Source of the DNA: Bacteroidaceae bacterium
GTDB taxonomy: Bacteria > Bacteroidota > Bacteroidia > Bacteroidales > Bacteroidaceae
Reading direction: 5' to 3'
Length of the DNA: 49,421 nucleotides
NCBI GenBank assembly: GCA_024693505.1
Contig: JAILKU010000045.1
Span: 1-49,421 of the forward strand
Of the stretch, positions 34,832-44,152 are shown piece by piece (within the stretch, counting starts at the first letter, position 1; each line of letters opens with the position of its first letter). The position numbers and the translations under genes are program-made. The notes beneath the pieces were generated by a model. The model saw nothing but the letters and a program-made list of their open reading frames with translations. It was not told the DNA's origin and ran no database searches.

Positions 34832-36949
34832 CTACCAGATATCCTCAGGCGTTTCGGGATTGTCGTAAACCTCCTTTGCCACTATTTCGAAGTAGTCGAG
34901 ATAGAGTTCCTTCGGGGCGTCGAGCACGTTCTTGAAGGTCAGGTAGTACGTCTCGTCTGGACTCATGAACTTGCGCGAGATAATCTGGCGCAGGCAGGTG
35001 TAGTAGGAGTCGTTGTTCACACGCATCGAAAGGCCTATGTTACCGTTACAGCCGGTGTGCTGACAGCCCTTCATGTATCCGATGCTGCGCAGTCGCTTGT
35101 CCACCTCGGCATTATAGTCCTGGTCCTCAGTATCCGGTTCCCATACGCCTAGGCTCTTCACGGACAGTCGCATATCGGTGGGGATGCCCGTGATGGTGCG
35201 GCGGTCGAGGTCGGTGCTCAGGTAGATCTGGCATACGCCCCGGTAGCTGGTGGTCACGATTGCATAGCGCAGTTCGTACGTGCCGGCCTTCGGTACGGGA
35301 GGCAGTTTCAAGGTCAGGTCGAATCGCCCGGCTGACTTGATCTCATCTGCCATATTGCTGGGGTTACCGCCTCCGTAGTCGATGAAGCAGGTATAGGTGT
35401 CTTCGGTCTGCCACAGGTCGTTGTAGTAACGATAGACATTATCGCTCGGGGCATAGACGTACTTGCGCCGGCTGTCGCCAGAGCCGTTCAGGCGTATGTC
35501 GTTCGTGGTGGCTTCGGGGAAGAGCGACTGACCCTCGAAGCGCATGCGCTGCCTCATCAGATTCGTCCGCACATTGTCGTTGTACGCGAGCGGGGCATCC
35601 AGCGGGTATATGTTGCAGTTGATGATATCGCTCAGTACGGCACGCTCGTCGTCGCGCAACACCTTGCATCCAACCTTGTCGGGATCGCAGGACAGCTCGT
35701 GGTAGGTGCCCGTCCGCTTGTTGTCCAGGTTCGGGAAGCGGTTCAGATAGACGCCATCGCTCTCCTTGCTCTCATAGATCTTCAGCAGCCTGCGCTTACC
35801 CATCGTCGTGAAGATGTCGTAGGTGGCCACTCCGAGCTGGCCCGGGTTGCTGGGGCTGTAGCCAATCTCGTTGAAGTGGGCCACCAGCTTGTTCGAAGGC
35901 ATGCGCTGGGGCAGGATGTGATAGGTGACCCACTGATAGAGCAAGTTGTTCGGGTCGTTGTAGTTCTCGTCTGTCGTAAAGACGTCTTCCACGGCATACA
36001 TGTGGTTTTCCGGGTTGGCCAGCCACTGGGTCAGCTTCTGCAGCAGATCGGGATCGGTCGGTTCCAGGCCCTGGCTCTTCCAGTAGTCGTCGGTCTCGGC
36101 AAAGATGGTGAAACCGTAGTTGCGGTGCTGTGGAGCGTAGTAGTCGGATACGTCTGTGCCCATGTCTGTCATGCCGTGCTTGTCGGGAATATCGCCCTTC
36201 TTGTACTTCAGTTCATATACTTCGTCGCGTATGGCATCGAGTGTGTCGCGCAGGCCGGCAGCCTGAATGGCGCGGGCGATGACCAGATAGCCCTCCTTCT
36301 GCTGGTCGATGATGTCTTGCAGATAGATGGCGGCTGTGATGTTGCGTGGTGCGATGACGTCCTCCATCTGGTGGATAACGCCGTTCAGCACCAGGATGTC
36401 GCGGTTGCGCTCGTTGATGTTGTATTTGTTGAAGATACGCAGGGCGTCCATCTGGCTGTTGTCGCGATAGACGGTCAGTTTTCTGTCGTTCATGTTCGGA
36501 ATGCGGATCTCGCCACCCTGAGTGGTGGGGAAGGCGTATGTCTCGAAGGGTTCGTCTGAATCGCCGCTGTCGATAATACTGTTGAAGGCGATGACCTTCA
36601 GGATGGAGTCGCGCTTATGCTCGTTGGGGAAGGCGTCCCAGGACGGTTCGGGCAGGGTGCCCTGAGCCACGAGGGTGTCCAGGTACTGCTCGATGGCCTG
36701 GTTCGTGGGCGCGAAGACGGTATAGTGTCCGCGGGCAGAGAGCAGCTGTCCGAGCGTCGTTTCGCTGAGCTCGCTCACATTGACGCGGTAGAGAATGTCA
36801 ATGTATGAGCTGTAGGTTTCGGAATACTTCTCCAGATAGCTCATGATGGTGTGTTCCGTGAAAACATAGCGTGCCGAGGTGTCCACCTGTTCATGGCATG
36901 CGGTAAGTGTGAGTAGCGTCACACTCAGAAAGAAGGTTAACTTTTTCAT
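34832..36949 (-). CDS. Fasciclin (FAS1)-domain lipoprotein
   Basis: A 705-aa predicted lipoprotein: the signal MKKLTFFLSVTLLTLTAC has lipobox C18. Two FAS1-like regions are visible: the first at about 45-225 with the H1 motif YTVFAPTNQAIEQYL and the H2-like ILVLNGVIHQMEDVIAP, the second from about 265 with NYGFTIFAETDDYW. The C-terminal third is beta-rich with no family I recognise. Such proteins in Bacteroidetes are often outer-membrane lipoproteins tied to glycan uptake or adhesion; here no susC/susD pair is adjacent. It has its own consensus promoter at 37003-37034. Confidence 0.88.
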   Translation of the reverse strand: MKKLTFFLSVTLLTLTACHEQVDTSARYVFTEHTIMSYLEKYSETYSSYIDILYRVNVSELSETTLGQLLSARGHYTVFAPTNQAIEQYLDTLVAQGTLPEPSWDAFPNEHKRDSILKVIAFNSIIDSGDSDEPFETYAFPTTQGGEIRIPNMNDRKLTVYRDNSQMDALRIFNKYNINERNRDILVLNGVIHQMEDVIAPRNITAAIYLQDIIDQQKEGYLVIARAIQAAGLRDTLDAIRDEVYELKYKKGDIPDKHGMTDMGTDVSDYYAPQHRNYGFTIFAETDDYWKSQGLEPTDPDLLQKLTQWLANPENHMYAVEDVFTTDENYNDPNNLLYQWVTYHILPQRMPSNKLVAHFNEIGYSPSNPGQLGVATYDIFTTMGKRRLLKIYESKESDGVYLNRFPNLDNKRTGTYHELSCDPDKVGCKVLRDDERAVLSDIINCNIYPLDAPLAYNDNVRTNLMRQRMRFEGQSLFPEATTNDIRLNGSGDSRRKYVYAPSDNVYRYYNDLWQTEDTYTCFIDYGGGNPSNMADEIKSAGRFDLTLKLPPVPKAGTYELRYAIVTTSYRGVCQIYLSTDLDRRTITGIPTDMRLSVKSLGVWEPDTEDQDYNAEVDKRLRSIGYMKGCQHTGCNGNIGLSMRVNNDSYYTCLRQIISRKFMSPDETYYLTFKNVLDAPKELYLDYFEIVAKEVYDNPETPEDIW

Positions 36950-37002
36950 ATAATGTTGTTCTTTAGTTCGCGTTATGTCCTTAATAATGGCTTTTCAATA
37001 CG

Positions 37003-37034
37003 CAAAAATACAACTTTATTGACTATTTGCCAAA
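37003..37034 (-). promoter_or_regulatory. Promoter of the fasciclin lipoprotein gene
   Basis: On the minus strand, TTTG (37031-37034), 20 nt and TATTTTTG (37003-37010) match the consensus. Confidence 0.8.
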
Positions 37035-37181
37035 CGTTATCTTCGAAAAGTTTTCAAATAAGGCAGTTTTTTTTGTTTTTCTTGCCGCTTCTTGTTGTGA
37101 AGCATAGCTTGTCGGGCATCATCGTTGTACAACAAATTTACCTCTTGACCCGAATCCTGTATTTGTTCTGCGCCCTTCAAA

Positions 37182-37231
37182 TTTTTGCGGAAAGGCCTTT
37201 GCGCAAAATTTTGAAGGCCTTTCCGCAAAAA
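37182..37231. repeat. Dispersed palindromic element, copy 2
   Basis: Perfect 18-bp arms TTTTTGCGGAAAGGCCTT (37182-37199) and complement (37214-37231) flank a 14-nt loop. The loop is the reverse complement of the copy 1 loop except for one base, so the elements lie in opposite orientation. Half-motifs extend on both flanks. Confidence 0.85.
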
Positions 37232-37462
37232 TTGCACGGCCTTTGAGAAATTGGCCTTCTCTGTTTTTGTAATATCTTTTTACTTTGTTCCGTATTCTTG
37301 TAGCTCAAACCTTTGCATCCTCTGCCTTTTGAAGTGGAATTTATGAAATAGGATATCAAATTGTCCGTAAAATTGTGTGATTAGGGAAAAAAGTATTAAC
37401 TTCGCACCGATTTAGGTTTCAGAAGGACTGATTAAGGTATTATCAAGCAGATATAAACGAGT

Positions 37463-40204
37463 ATGGATGGCAATCGTATCACATTGCGGCAGGCCGTCGG
37501 AGAGCGTATCTTGCTTCTCGACGGGGCTATGGGAACAATGATTCAGACCTATGGCTTGGGAGAGGCGGATTTTCGTGGGAGTCGTTTTACTGATGTCCCA
37601 GGACAGATGCAGGGCAATAACGACTTGCTCTCCCTGACCCGTCCCGATGTCATTCTGGACATCCATCGCCGCTATCTTCAGGCGGGTGCTGACATTATTA
37701 CGACAAATACCTTCAGCAGTCAGCGCATCTCTTTGGCCGACTACCACTGCGAGTCGTTAGTCAGGGAACTGAACCTGGCCTCGGCATCCTTGGCCCTTCA
37801 GGCGGCAGGGGAGTTTGCCACGCCCGGCCATCCGCGTTTCGTGATAGGCACGGTAGGCCCTACAAATAAGATGTGCTCGATGAGTCCCGATGTGAACGAC
37901 CCCGCTTTTCGTGCCATCACCTTCGATGAGCTCTGTGCCGCCTATCAGGAGCAGATCAGTGCCCTGATAGAGGGCGGGGTGGATGCTATTCTGCTGGAGA
38001 CCATCTTCGATACGCTGAATGCCAAGGCAGGGATTATGGCCTATCAGCTCGAGTTGGAAAAGGCCGGGCGCGACGTTCCCCTGATGCTCAGCGCTACGGT
38101 AAGCGACAAGTCGGGCCACATCCTGAGCGGACAGACCTTGGAGGCGTTCCTGGCAAGTATTGGGCATGTCTCGGTCCTTTCTGTGGGCCTGAACTGCTCC
38201 TTTGGCGCCCATGATATGCTGCCCTGCCTCCGTATTTTGGCGCAGAATGCGTCCTGCTATATCTCCGCTCATCCCAATGCCGGATTGCCCAACACCCTGG
38301 GCGGCTACGACCAGACGCCCGATATGATGGCAGAAGAAATGAAGGCTTTTGTGGCGGAGGGCCTGGTGAACATCATAGGCGGCTGTTGCGGAACGACACC
38401 CGAGCATATCGCTGCTCTTCGTCCCCTTCTGGACGCTAAGCCTCATGTGCCGTCAGAAGCACATAAGACATTGTGGCTGAGCGGGTTGGAACGTCTTGAC
38501 GTCACACCTGAAGTGGGGTTTGTCAACGTGGGTGAACGCTGTAATGTGGCCGGTTCACGGAAGTTTCTCCGTTTGATTAAGGATGGTTCCTACGACGAGG
38601 CGCTTTCCATCGCCCGGAAGCAGGTGGAGGACGGCGCATTGGTGCTGGATGTCAACATGGACGACGGGCTGCTGGATGCAGAACGGGAAATGGTGCATTT
38701 CCTGAACCTGATAGCCAGCGATCCCGAGGTCTGCAGGGTTCCCATCATGATTGACAGCAGCAACTGGAATGTAATCCGCTCTGGCTTGAAGTGCTTGCAG
38801 GGTAAGTGTATCGTGAATAGCATTAGCCTGAAGGAGGGCGAGGAGGTCTTCCTCTCGCATGCCAGGGAATTGAAGGCAATGGGAGCGGCTGTTGTCGTGA
38901 TGGCTTTCGACGAGGAAGGACAGGCCGTTACCTATGAACGTCGTATTCAGGTCTGCAGTCGGGCTTATCGTTTGCTGGTCGATGTTGTCGGCATGAATCC
39001 GCTAGACATTATATTCGACCCCAATGTGCTGGCTGTAGCGACTGGTATGCGCGAACACGATGCCTATGCCTGGGATTTTATTCGTGCAACGAAATGGATA
39101 CGGCAGAACCTGCCTGGCGTTCATGTTAGCGGCGGCATCAGTAATCTGAGCTTCTCCTTTCGCGGCAACAACTATTTGCGCGAAGCCATTCATGCGGTAT
39201 TTCTCTATCACGCCCGATTGAACGGGCTTGACTTCGGAATCGTAAATCCTTCATCCAAAGTGATTTATGATGATATAGATAAAAAGGAGCTTGAAGTAAT
39301 CGAAGGCGTTATCCTGAACCCCTCTCATGAAGCCTCGGAGCGTTTGATTGACTTGGCTTCGGAGCTGCAGGCCCGTAATGAAAAGGAGACGCCTTCTCCT
39401 TCCGAAATGAAATTGCAGGGCAATGTCTCTGTCGAGGAGCGGCTTATCAATGCGTTGAAACGGGGCAATACGGATAGGCTGGAAAGCGATTTGAACGAGG
39501 CGCTTTCAGTCTATCCGCGGGCGGTGGACATCATCGAAGGTCCGCTTATGGAAGGTATGAACCAGGTGGGCAAGCTCTTTGGCGAAGGGAAGATGTTTCT
39601 GCCGCAGGTGGTGAAGACGGCGAGGACGATGAAACAGGCTGTATCCATTCTTCAGCCCTATATCGAGGCACAAAGGAGCGAGAGCACAAAGTCCTCAGGC
39701 CGTGTCTTGGTGGCCACAGTAAAGGGCGATGTGCACGATATCGGGAAGAATATTGTCAGTGTGTTGATGGCCTGCAACGGCTACGAGATAATCGATCTGG
39801 GGGTAATGGTGCCGGCAGAGGAGATTGTGCGACAGGCCTTGCTGCAGCATCCGGACATTATCGGTCTGAGCGGACTGATTACACCCAGTTTGGAGGAAAT
39901 GGTCAAGGTGGTACGCCTGTTGGATCAGGCAGGTATCAGTGTGCCGGTAATGATAGGAGGGGCTACAACCAGTCCGCTCCACACAGCGCTCAAAATCGCA
40001 CCGGAGTATCATGGTGCGGTGATATGGGTGAAGGATGCCAGTCAGAATGCCCCTTTGGCAGCCCGTTTCCTAAACCCTTCGCAGGTGAAGAAAGCCAGGC
40101 AGGAATTGGATGCCACCCAGGATCAACTGCGGCGGGACGCAAATCGTGATGACACACTTGTGCCGTTAGACGAGGCACGAATGCGGAAACCTAAACTCTT
40201 CTAA
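37463..40204 (+). CDS. metH: Cobalamin-dependent methionine synthase lacking the activation domain
   Basis: A 913-aa protein holding the first three of the four MetH modules. The homocysteine domain has zinc ligands C245 (GLNCSFG) and C308/C309 (GGCCGTTPEH); the pterin domain follows (NVGERCNVAGSRKF, IDSSNWNVIRSGLKC); then the cap and cobalamin domain with H758 in KGDVHDIGKNIV. The chain ends at RMRKPKLF, where full-length MetH (about 1227 aa in E. coli) continues into the AdoMet-binding reactivation domain. That domain is encoded alone at 24492-25397. No remnant of it follows the stop. It makes methionine from homocysteine and methyl-THF. A 5-formyl-THF cyclo-ligase gene follows after 26 bp. 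Confidence 0.95.
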   Translation: MDGNRITLRQAVGERILLLDGAMGTMIQTYGLGEADFRGSRFTDVPGQMQGNNDLLSLTRPDVILDIHRRYLQAGADIITTNTFSSQRISLADYHCESLVRELNLASASLALQAAGEFATPGHPRFVIGTVGPTNKMCSMSPDVNDPAFRAITFDELCAAYQEQISALIEGGVDAILLETIFDTLNAKAGIMAYQLELEKAGRDVPLMLSATVSDKSGHILSGQTLEAFLASIGHVSVLSVGLNCSFGAHDMLPCLRILAQNASCYISAHPNAGLPNTLGGYDQTPDMMAEEMKAFVAEGLVNIIGGCCGTTPEHIAALRPLLDAKPHVPSEAHKTLWLSGLERLDVTPEVGFVNVGERCNVAGSRKFLRLIKDGSYDEALSIARKQVEDGALVLDVNMDDGLLDAEREMVHFLNLIASDPEVCRVPIMIDSSNWNVIRSGLKCLQGKCIVNSISLKEGEEVFLSHARELKAMGAAVVVMAFDEEGQAVTYERRIQVCSRAYRLLVDVVGMNPLDIIFDPNVLAVATGMREHDAYAWDFIRATKWIRQNLPGVHVSGGISNLSFSFRGNNYLREAIHAVFLYHARLNGLDFGIVNPSSKVIYDDIDKKELEVIEGVILNPSHEASERLIDLASELQARNEKETPSPSEMKLQGNVSVEERLINALKRGNTDRLESDLNEALSVYPRAVDIIEGPLMEGMNQVGKLFGEGKMFLPQVVKTARTMKQAVSILQPYIEAQRSESTKSSGRVLVATVKGDVHDIGKNIVSVLMACNGYEIIDLGVMVPAEEIVRQALLQHPDIIGLSGLITPSLEEMVKVVRLLDQAGISVPVMIGGATTSPLHTALKIAPEYHGAVIWVKDASQNAPLAARFLNPSQVKKARQELDATQDQLRRDANRDDTLVPLDEARMRKPKLF

Positions 40205-40230
40205 CTCCTTTATTTCTCTCTTTAAACATA

Positions 40231-40755
40231 ATGACAAAATCGGAACTCCGCAGAACCATTCGTGCCCTGAAGGCTCAGTTTGATGCAGCTCAGCTGGCCT
40301 CCCTGTCTGAGGCGATATGCCGCAAAGTTCTTTCTCATCCCAGATGGAAAAGCGCTCGTGCCGTCTTGCTCTATGCATCTCTGCCCGACGAGGTAGATAC
40401 AACACCGCTCATCTCTCAGGCGCTGCAGGACGGCAAACGTCTGTTCCTGCCTGTCGTTGAGGGGGAGGTGTTGTCGTTGAAATCCTATACTGGGGAGGTC
40501 GTTATTGGTCCTTTTGGCATCCAGGAGCCGGTAGGGGAGAGGCTGTTGGATTATAAGCTGATTGACTTGGCTGTGATTCCAGGCATGGCTTTTGACAGAG
40601 ATGGTCATCGTTTGGGACGGGGAAAGGGATATTATGACCGCCTCCTGCCTGACTTACCAGCCTACAGAATCGGACTCTGCTTCCCCTTCCAGCTATTGGC
40701 CAACGTACCAACAGACCGTTATGATCAGCAAGTCAACGAAGTAATTACAGAGTAA
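40231..40755 (+). CDS. ygfA: 5-formyltetrahydrofolate cyclo-ligase
   Basis: A 174-aa enzyme of the MTHFS family, converting 5-formyl-THF to 5,10-methenyl-THF with ATP. The phosphate-binding/catalytic motif GRGKGYYDRLLPDL is at about residues 129-142, preceded by IDLAVIPGMAFDRDGHRLG; the N-terminal ELRRTIRALK and mid VLLYASLPDEVDT are typical. It is 26 bp downstream of metH, a sensible pairing since MetH consumes methyl-THF. Prof-read downstream sequence contains short CCCATCACT-like repeats. Confidence 0.92.
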   Translation: MTKSELRRTIRALKAQFDAAQLASLSEAICRKVLSHPRWKSARAVLLYASLPDEVDTTPLISQALQDGKRLFLPVVEGEVLSLKSYTGEVVIGPFGIQEPVGERLLDYKLIDLAVIPGMAFDRDGHRLGRGKGYYDRLLPDLPAYRIGLCFPFQLLANVPTDRYDQQVNEVITE

Positions 40756-40811
40756 TTACGCATTTCTCCCATCACTCCCATTCGTTCCATTAATCCCATC
40801 ACTTCCTCCCC

Positions 40812-41102
40812 TCAATAAAACCTTATTGAATGAATTACATTCGCCCCTACAGCCTCATTCAGTTTCTGGGTGAGGGCGCTTTGTGCCATGCTTAGGTTCT
40901 GCCTCAAGGGGGCACTTTTTATTTGGACGTTCAGCACTCCGTTCTTGACGAATAAGTTGCCCGTATAGTGCGAGATGGCCGCGCCAGCGACTTCGGGCCA
41001 GGCCTGCACGACACGATACTCCATCAATGGCGTCTCCAGTCCCTCGTTGCGCAGGAACTCATTTAGCAGGGCTGTGATATCTTCTTCCTTTCTGCGTTTC
41101 AC
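40812..41102 (-). CDS. DUF721 (DciA-like) protein
   Basis: A 96-aa protein of the DUF721 family (VVQAWPEVAGAAISHYT is the family core; the remainder is a small basic KH-like fold, ending HSIRFY). In other bacteria DciA loads the replicative helicase, but many Bacteroidetes DUF721 proteins are untested. Its ATG overlaps the recF stop by 4 bp (41099-41102), so it is translationally coupled to recF, a common arrangement that supports a replication/repair role. Confidence 0.88.
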   Translation of the reverse strand: MKRRKEEDITALLNEFLRNEGLETPLMEYRVVQAWPEVAGAAISHYTGNLFVKNGVLNVQIKSAPLRQNLSMAQSALTQKLNEAVGANVIHSIRFY

Positions 41103-42196
41103 TGGCTTATCTCCCCGTTTCTTACATTATATAATTTATAGTCTAGGGCGGTTCGCTTCAGAATCTTGTCCAAGTGGTCGCGATTCGTGTCGGTGATGAA
41201 GATCTGTCCGAAGTTGTCATCGCTCACTAACCCGACGATCTGTTCCACCCTTTTTGCATCCAGCTTGTCAAAGATGTCATCCAGCAACAGAATAGGCGAA
41301 GTGCCGCTTCCGGTACGTTTCAGAAAGTCGAACTGAGCCAGTTTCAGTGCTGTCAGGAACGTCTTGTTCTGTCCCTGCGACCCTTCCCGTTTGATGGGGT
41401 AGCCCCCGATGAGCATTTCAAGGTCGTCCCGGTGAATGCCATGCAGGGAGAAGCCCATGATACGGTCTTTCTGTCGTCCGTTTTGAATGGTGTCGAGCAG
41501 GGGGCCTCGCTGACAGTGTGAGACATAGCCCAGCTGGACATTTTCGTGCTTCAGTGAAATGGTGTTATAGTACTGTTGGAATATGGGGGTGAACTCCTGG
41601 ATATAGGCTTGCCGGCAGGAGAAAATGTATTCACCCTCTCTGGCCATTTGTTCCTCCCAAAGACTTATCACATCCGGGTCGGGCTCGTCTTCCATCTTAA
41701 GCATGGCATTGCGCTGGAGCAACGCCTTGTTGTAGCGGATCAGGCTGTCTAAATATTTGACATCGTATTGCGAGATGACGATATCCAGGAAGCGGCGTCG
41801 CTCCTCACTGCCACCGGCAATCAGGAGTTGGTCGGCAGGGGATACCATGATGAGCGGAATGAATCCGATGTGCTCAGACAGCTTCTTGTAGGCTTTTTTC
41901 CCGCGGCGCACAATCTTCTTCTGCCCTCGTTTCAGTCCGCAGTGAATCACTTCCGGCGTACCGTCTTCAAACTCATAATATCCCTGTAGGGCCATCATGT
42001 CTTCGTCATGCATGATGACCTGGGAGTCCTGACTCATGGTCGAGCTCTTGCACATGCTCAGGAAGTAGATGGCATCGAGCAGATTGGTCTTGCCTTCGCC
42101 GTTCATGCCGATAAAACAGTTAATCTTATTCGACATGCTCAGTTCTGCCTGAGCAATGTTCTTGTAATGGAGTATAGACAGACGTTTTAGAATCAT
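41099..42196 (-). CDS. recF: DNA replication and repair protein RecF
   Basis: A 365-aa SMC-like ATPase that helps load RecA at gaps. Walker A is GMNGEGKT (residues 30-37), preceded by the usual SILHYKNIAQAELSM start; the family block GSQGQNKTFLTALKLAQ and Walker B ILLLDDIFDKLDAKR are near the C-terminus. The 3' end overlaps the DUF721 gene by 4 bp. A TAATTTTG box on the minus strand at 42205-42212 is probably its -7 element and is divergent from the TPR-ribH promoter. Confidence 0.95.
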   Translation of the reverse strand: MILKRLSILHYKNIAQAELSMSNKINCFIGMNGEGKTNLLDAIYFLSMCKSSTMSQDSQVIMHDEDMMALQGYYEFEDGTPEVIHCGLKRGQKKIVRRGKKAYKKLSEHIGFIPLIMVSPADQLLIAGGSEERRRFLDIVISQYDVKYLDSLIRYNKALLQRNAMLKMEDEPDPDVISLWEEQMAREGEYIFSCRQAYIQEFTPIFQQYYNTISLKHENVQLGYVSHCQRGPLLDTIQNGRQKDRIMGFSLHGIHRDDLEMLIGGYPIKREGSQGQNKTFLTALKLAQFDFLKRTGSGTSPILLLDDIFDKLDAKRVEQIVGLVSDDNFGQIFITDTNRDHLDKILKRTALDYKLYNVRNGEISQ

Positions 42197-42204
42197 TTCA
42201 GCAG

Positions 42205-42212
42205 CAAAATTA
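42205..42212 (-). promoter_or_regulatory. -7 box of recF
   Basis: The minus strand reads TAATTTTG 9 bp before the recF ATG. No -33 TTTG at the right distance. Confidence 0.5.
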
Positions 42213-42286
42213 CGGCTTTTATTTCAAATTTGCATCATAATTGTAAAATAATGGCTTGCAAATTTTAATTTATGACATATTTTGAG

Positions 42287-42294
42287 TAATTTTG
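42287..42294 (+). promoter_or_regulatory. -7 box (TAATTTTG) of the TPR-ribH unit
   Basis: The TAnnTTTG match lies 40 bp before the TPR gene ATG. Confidence 0.6.
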
Positions 42295-42334
42295 CCCGCT
42301 GAAATTAGAAAATCAAGATAAAATTTCATATAAA

Positions 42335-43018
42335 ATGGCAAAAAACAACAAGAAAAAAGCAGAGGTGAATGAGTTCGACCAGACCATTGCCGCCTCAAAA
42401 TCATTCTTTGAGAAGTACGAAAAACAGATCATCTATGGTGGCAGTACGTTACTGGCCATCGTCATTGCAGTACTCCTCATTCATCAGTTTTACATCACGC
42501 CGCGCAATAACCGTGCCAACGAGTCCCTCTTCCAGGCAGAACAGTTCTTCCAGGAGGGCAACTACGAGAAGGCCCTGAATGGCGATGAGCAGACTGGTAA
42601 GCTGGGTTTCCTGGCTGTGGCTGACAAATTCGGCAGCACTAAGGCCGGCAATCTGGCTCGCTTGTATGCTGGTATGTGTTATGCACACACCGACAAGTAC
42701 CAGGAGGCTGTTGACATCCTGCAGAAGTTCGACGGTTGCGGCGATGAGATGGTTAGTCCGGCCGTAATAGGTATGCTTGGCAATTGCTACGCTCAGCTTG
42801 GCCAGAACGACAAAGCTGTCGAGACGCTCGTCAAGGCAGCAAAAAAAGCTGACAACAATACGCTTAGCCCTCAGTTCTTGATCCAGGCAGGTCAGATCTA
42901 CGAGTCTCTTGGCCAGGCTGAAAAGGCTCTCGAATGCTACAAGCAGATCAAGGAGAAGTATCAGCAAAGTTATCTCTACGCTGAGGTTGACAAGTACATA
43001 GAACGACTCAGCAAGTAA
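42335..43018 (+). CDS. Membrane-anchored tetratricopeptide repeat protein
   Basis: A 227-aa protein with a Lys-rich N-terminus, one transmembrane helix (about residues 33-52) and a TPR-rich periplasmic or extracytoplasmic domain (about 57-225; repeats visible as [42 protein letters not shown] and [14 protein letters not shown]). The layout resembles YfgM-type anchored TPR proteins. A scaffold or chaperone-like role is family-level inference. The stop and the ribH ATG overlap as TAATG, so the two genes are translationally coupled; the same pair is, from memory, conserved in Bacteroidales. Confidence 0.88.
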   Translation: MAKNNKKKAEVNEFDQTIAASKSFFEKYEKQIIYGGSTLLAIVIAVLLIHQFYITPRNNRANESLFQAEQFFQEGNYEKALNGDEQTGKLGFLAVADKFGSTKAGNLARLYAGMCYAHTDKYQEAVDILQKFDGCGDEMVSPAVIGMLGNCYAQLGQNDKAVETLVKAAKKADNNTLSPQFLIQAGQIYESLGQAEKALECYKQIKEKYQQSYLYAEVDKYIERLSK

Positions 43019-43521
43019 TGGCTACCAGTCTTCATAACCTCTCCGACTACGACATCCATTCTGTACCGTCTGCCGAGGGCATGACTTTCGGAATCGTGGT
43101 CAGTGAGTGGAATAGTAAAATCACAGGCGCCTTGTTACAGGGCGCCTGTGATACGCTTCAGCGTAATGGAGTGCCAGGCGAATGCATCACGGTACATACC
43201 GTACCTGGTAGTTTCGAACTTGTGTTCGGTGCTTCGCAGATGGTACGTAGCGGACAGTTCGATGCAGTAATTGCCATCGGATGTGTCATTCGTGGTGACA
43301 CTCCCCATTTCGACTATATCTGCCAGGGTGTCACCCAGGGTCTGGCCGAGTTAAATCTCCAAGGCAACGTCCCCGTCGTCTATGGACTGCTCACCTGTAA
43401 CAACATGGACCAGGCAGAAGATCGCAGCGGTGGCATCCTTGGCAATAAAGGTGATGAATGCGCAGTCACCGCCATCAAAATGGTGGATTACTTCAGAAAA
43501 ATCCATATTCCCAAGATTTAG
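43018..43521 (+). CDS. ribH: 6,7-dimethyl-8-ribityllumazine synthase
   Basis: A 167-aa enzyme of riboflavin synthesis, joining 5-amino-6-ribitylamino-uracil with dihydroxybutanone phosphate. Family blocks are [51 protein letters not shown] (with the catalytic His in HFDY) and [18 protein letters not shown]. Length is normal. It overlaps the TPR gene by one base (TAATG). No terminator hairpin is obvious downstream. Confidence 0.96.
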   Translation: MATSLHNLSDYDIHSVPSAEGMTFGIVVSEWNSKITGALLQGACDTLQRNGVPGECITVHTVPGSFELVFGASQMVRSGQFDAVIAIGCVIRGDTPHFDYICQGVTQGLAELNLQGNVPVVYGLLTCNNMDQAEDRSGGILGNKGDECAVTAIKMVDYFRKIHIPKI

Positions 43522-44152
43522 TGATATAAACCGTAAACAGTAAACGGTAAACAAGACTCCGAGCTTTCTCGACAGAAACGGTAAACAAAAAAGATGAAGT
43601 ATGAAGGCTGAAGCTGTTAGCTTTTAGCTTATTGGGGGATAATAAAAAGATCAAAAAAAAGGCCACTCGGCTCATACGATGAATTGAGCCGATTCATACG
43701 ATCGAATGAGGCGGCTCAAACAATCAATCGAGTCGAGTGAAGAAAATCAGGGTCTATAATGATTTCTTACTCATATCTGTGCATTTCTGTGGCATCTGTG
43801 TGATTTGAATCCTGAAATAGGCATCTAAATGCCTTTAGCCTGCTTCTAGCCAGCAATCACTCTGCTTCTAGGCTGCTTCTAGCCATACTCAAAGGGTATG
43901 GGTAGAGTATGGCTAAAGCGAAGGTGAAGCGAGGGAATGCACTTTGAACTCCTTGAGTAGCGAGAACCATTGAAAGCTCGCTTTCATTTGGCCAAGTCGT
44001 AACAAGAGTAGAGTCTAGCTCAATCCCTGAATCCAGGTGCTTTTCTGCGAACATGCTAAGAGTTTGAACCCTTTTACCCAAGCTTCACCCAAGCTCCTGT
44101 CGGTGCTTTGAGCTTAGCATATTTAGACCAATAACTTTATAATACCTCAGCA
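43522..44152. other. Gene-free region of small repeats between ribH and the carbonic anhydrase
   Basis: It contains GTAAACN heptamers with a CTCCGAGCTT core (43528-43580, as at 34744), short direct repeats such as CTCATACGAT/TTCATACGAT (about 43670-43700), TGCTTCTAGCC repeats (43840-43885), and an 11-bp inverted repeat TAGCCATACTC/GAGTATGGCTA (43880-43890 with 43905-43915). A 74-aa minus-strand frame at 43857-44081 has no recognisable features and is judged noncoding. Confidence 0.6.

Larger units (their letters stand above)
36950..37462. other. Intergenic region between divergent fasciclin and metH genes
   Basis: This stretch holds the fasciclin promoter (37003-37034), the second palindromic element (37182-37231) and a TAACTTCG -7-like box at 37397-37404 about 59 bp before metH. 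I looked for a cobalamin riboswitch before metH and saw none of its conserved blocks. A plus-strand open frame at 36953-37246 runs into the palindrome and is judged noncoding. Confidence 0.6.

Noticed and set aside
36953..37246. 97-aa hydrophobic plus-strand frame
   Set aside because: It covers a promoter and the palindromic element; low-complexity Phe/Leu from AT-rich DNA.
37250..37462. Cobalamin riboswitch before metH
   Set aside because: None of the conserved B12-box or core blocks could be seen in the leader.
43857..44081. 74-aa minus-strand frame between ribH and carbonic anhydrase
   Set aside because: It lies in repeat-filled intergenic DNA and has no recognisable motif or promoter.
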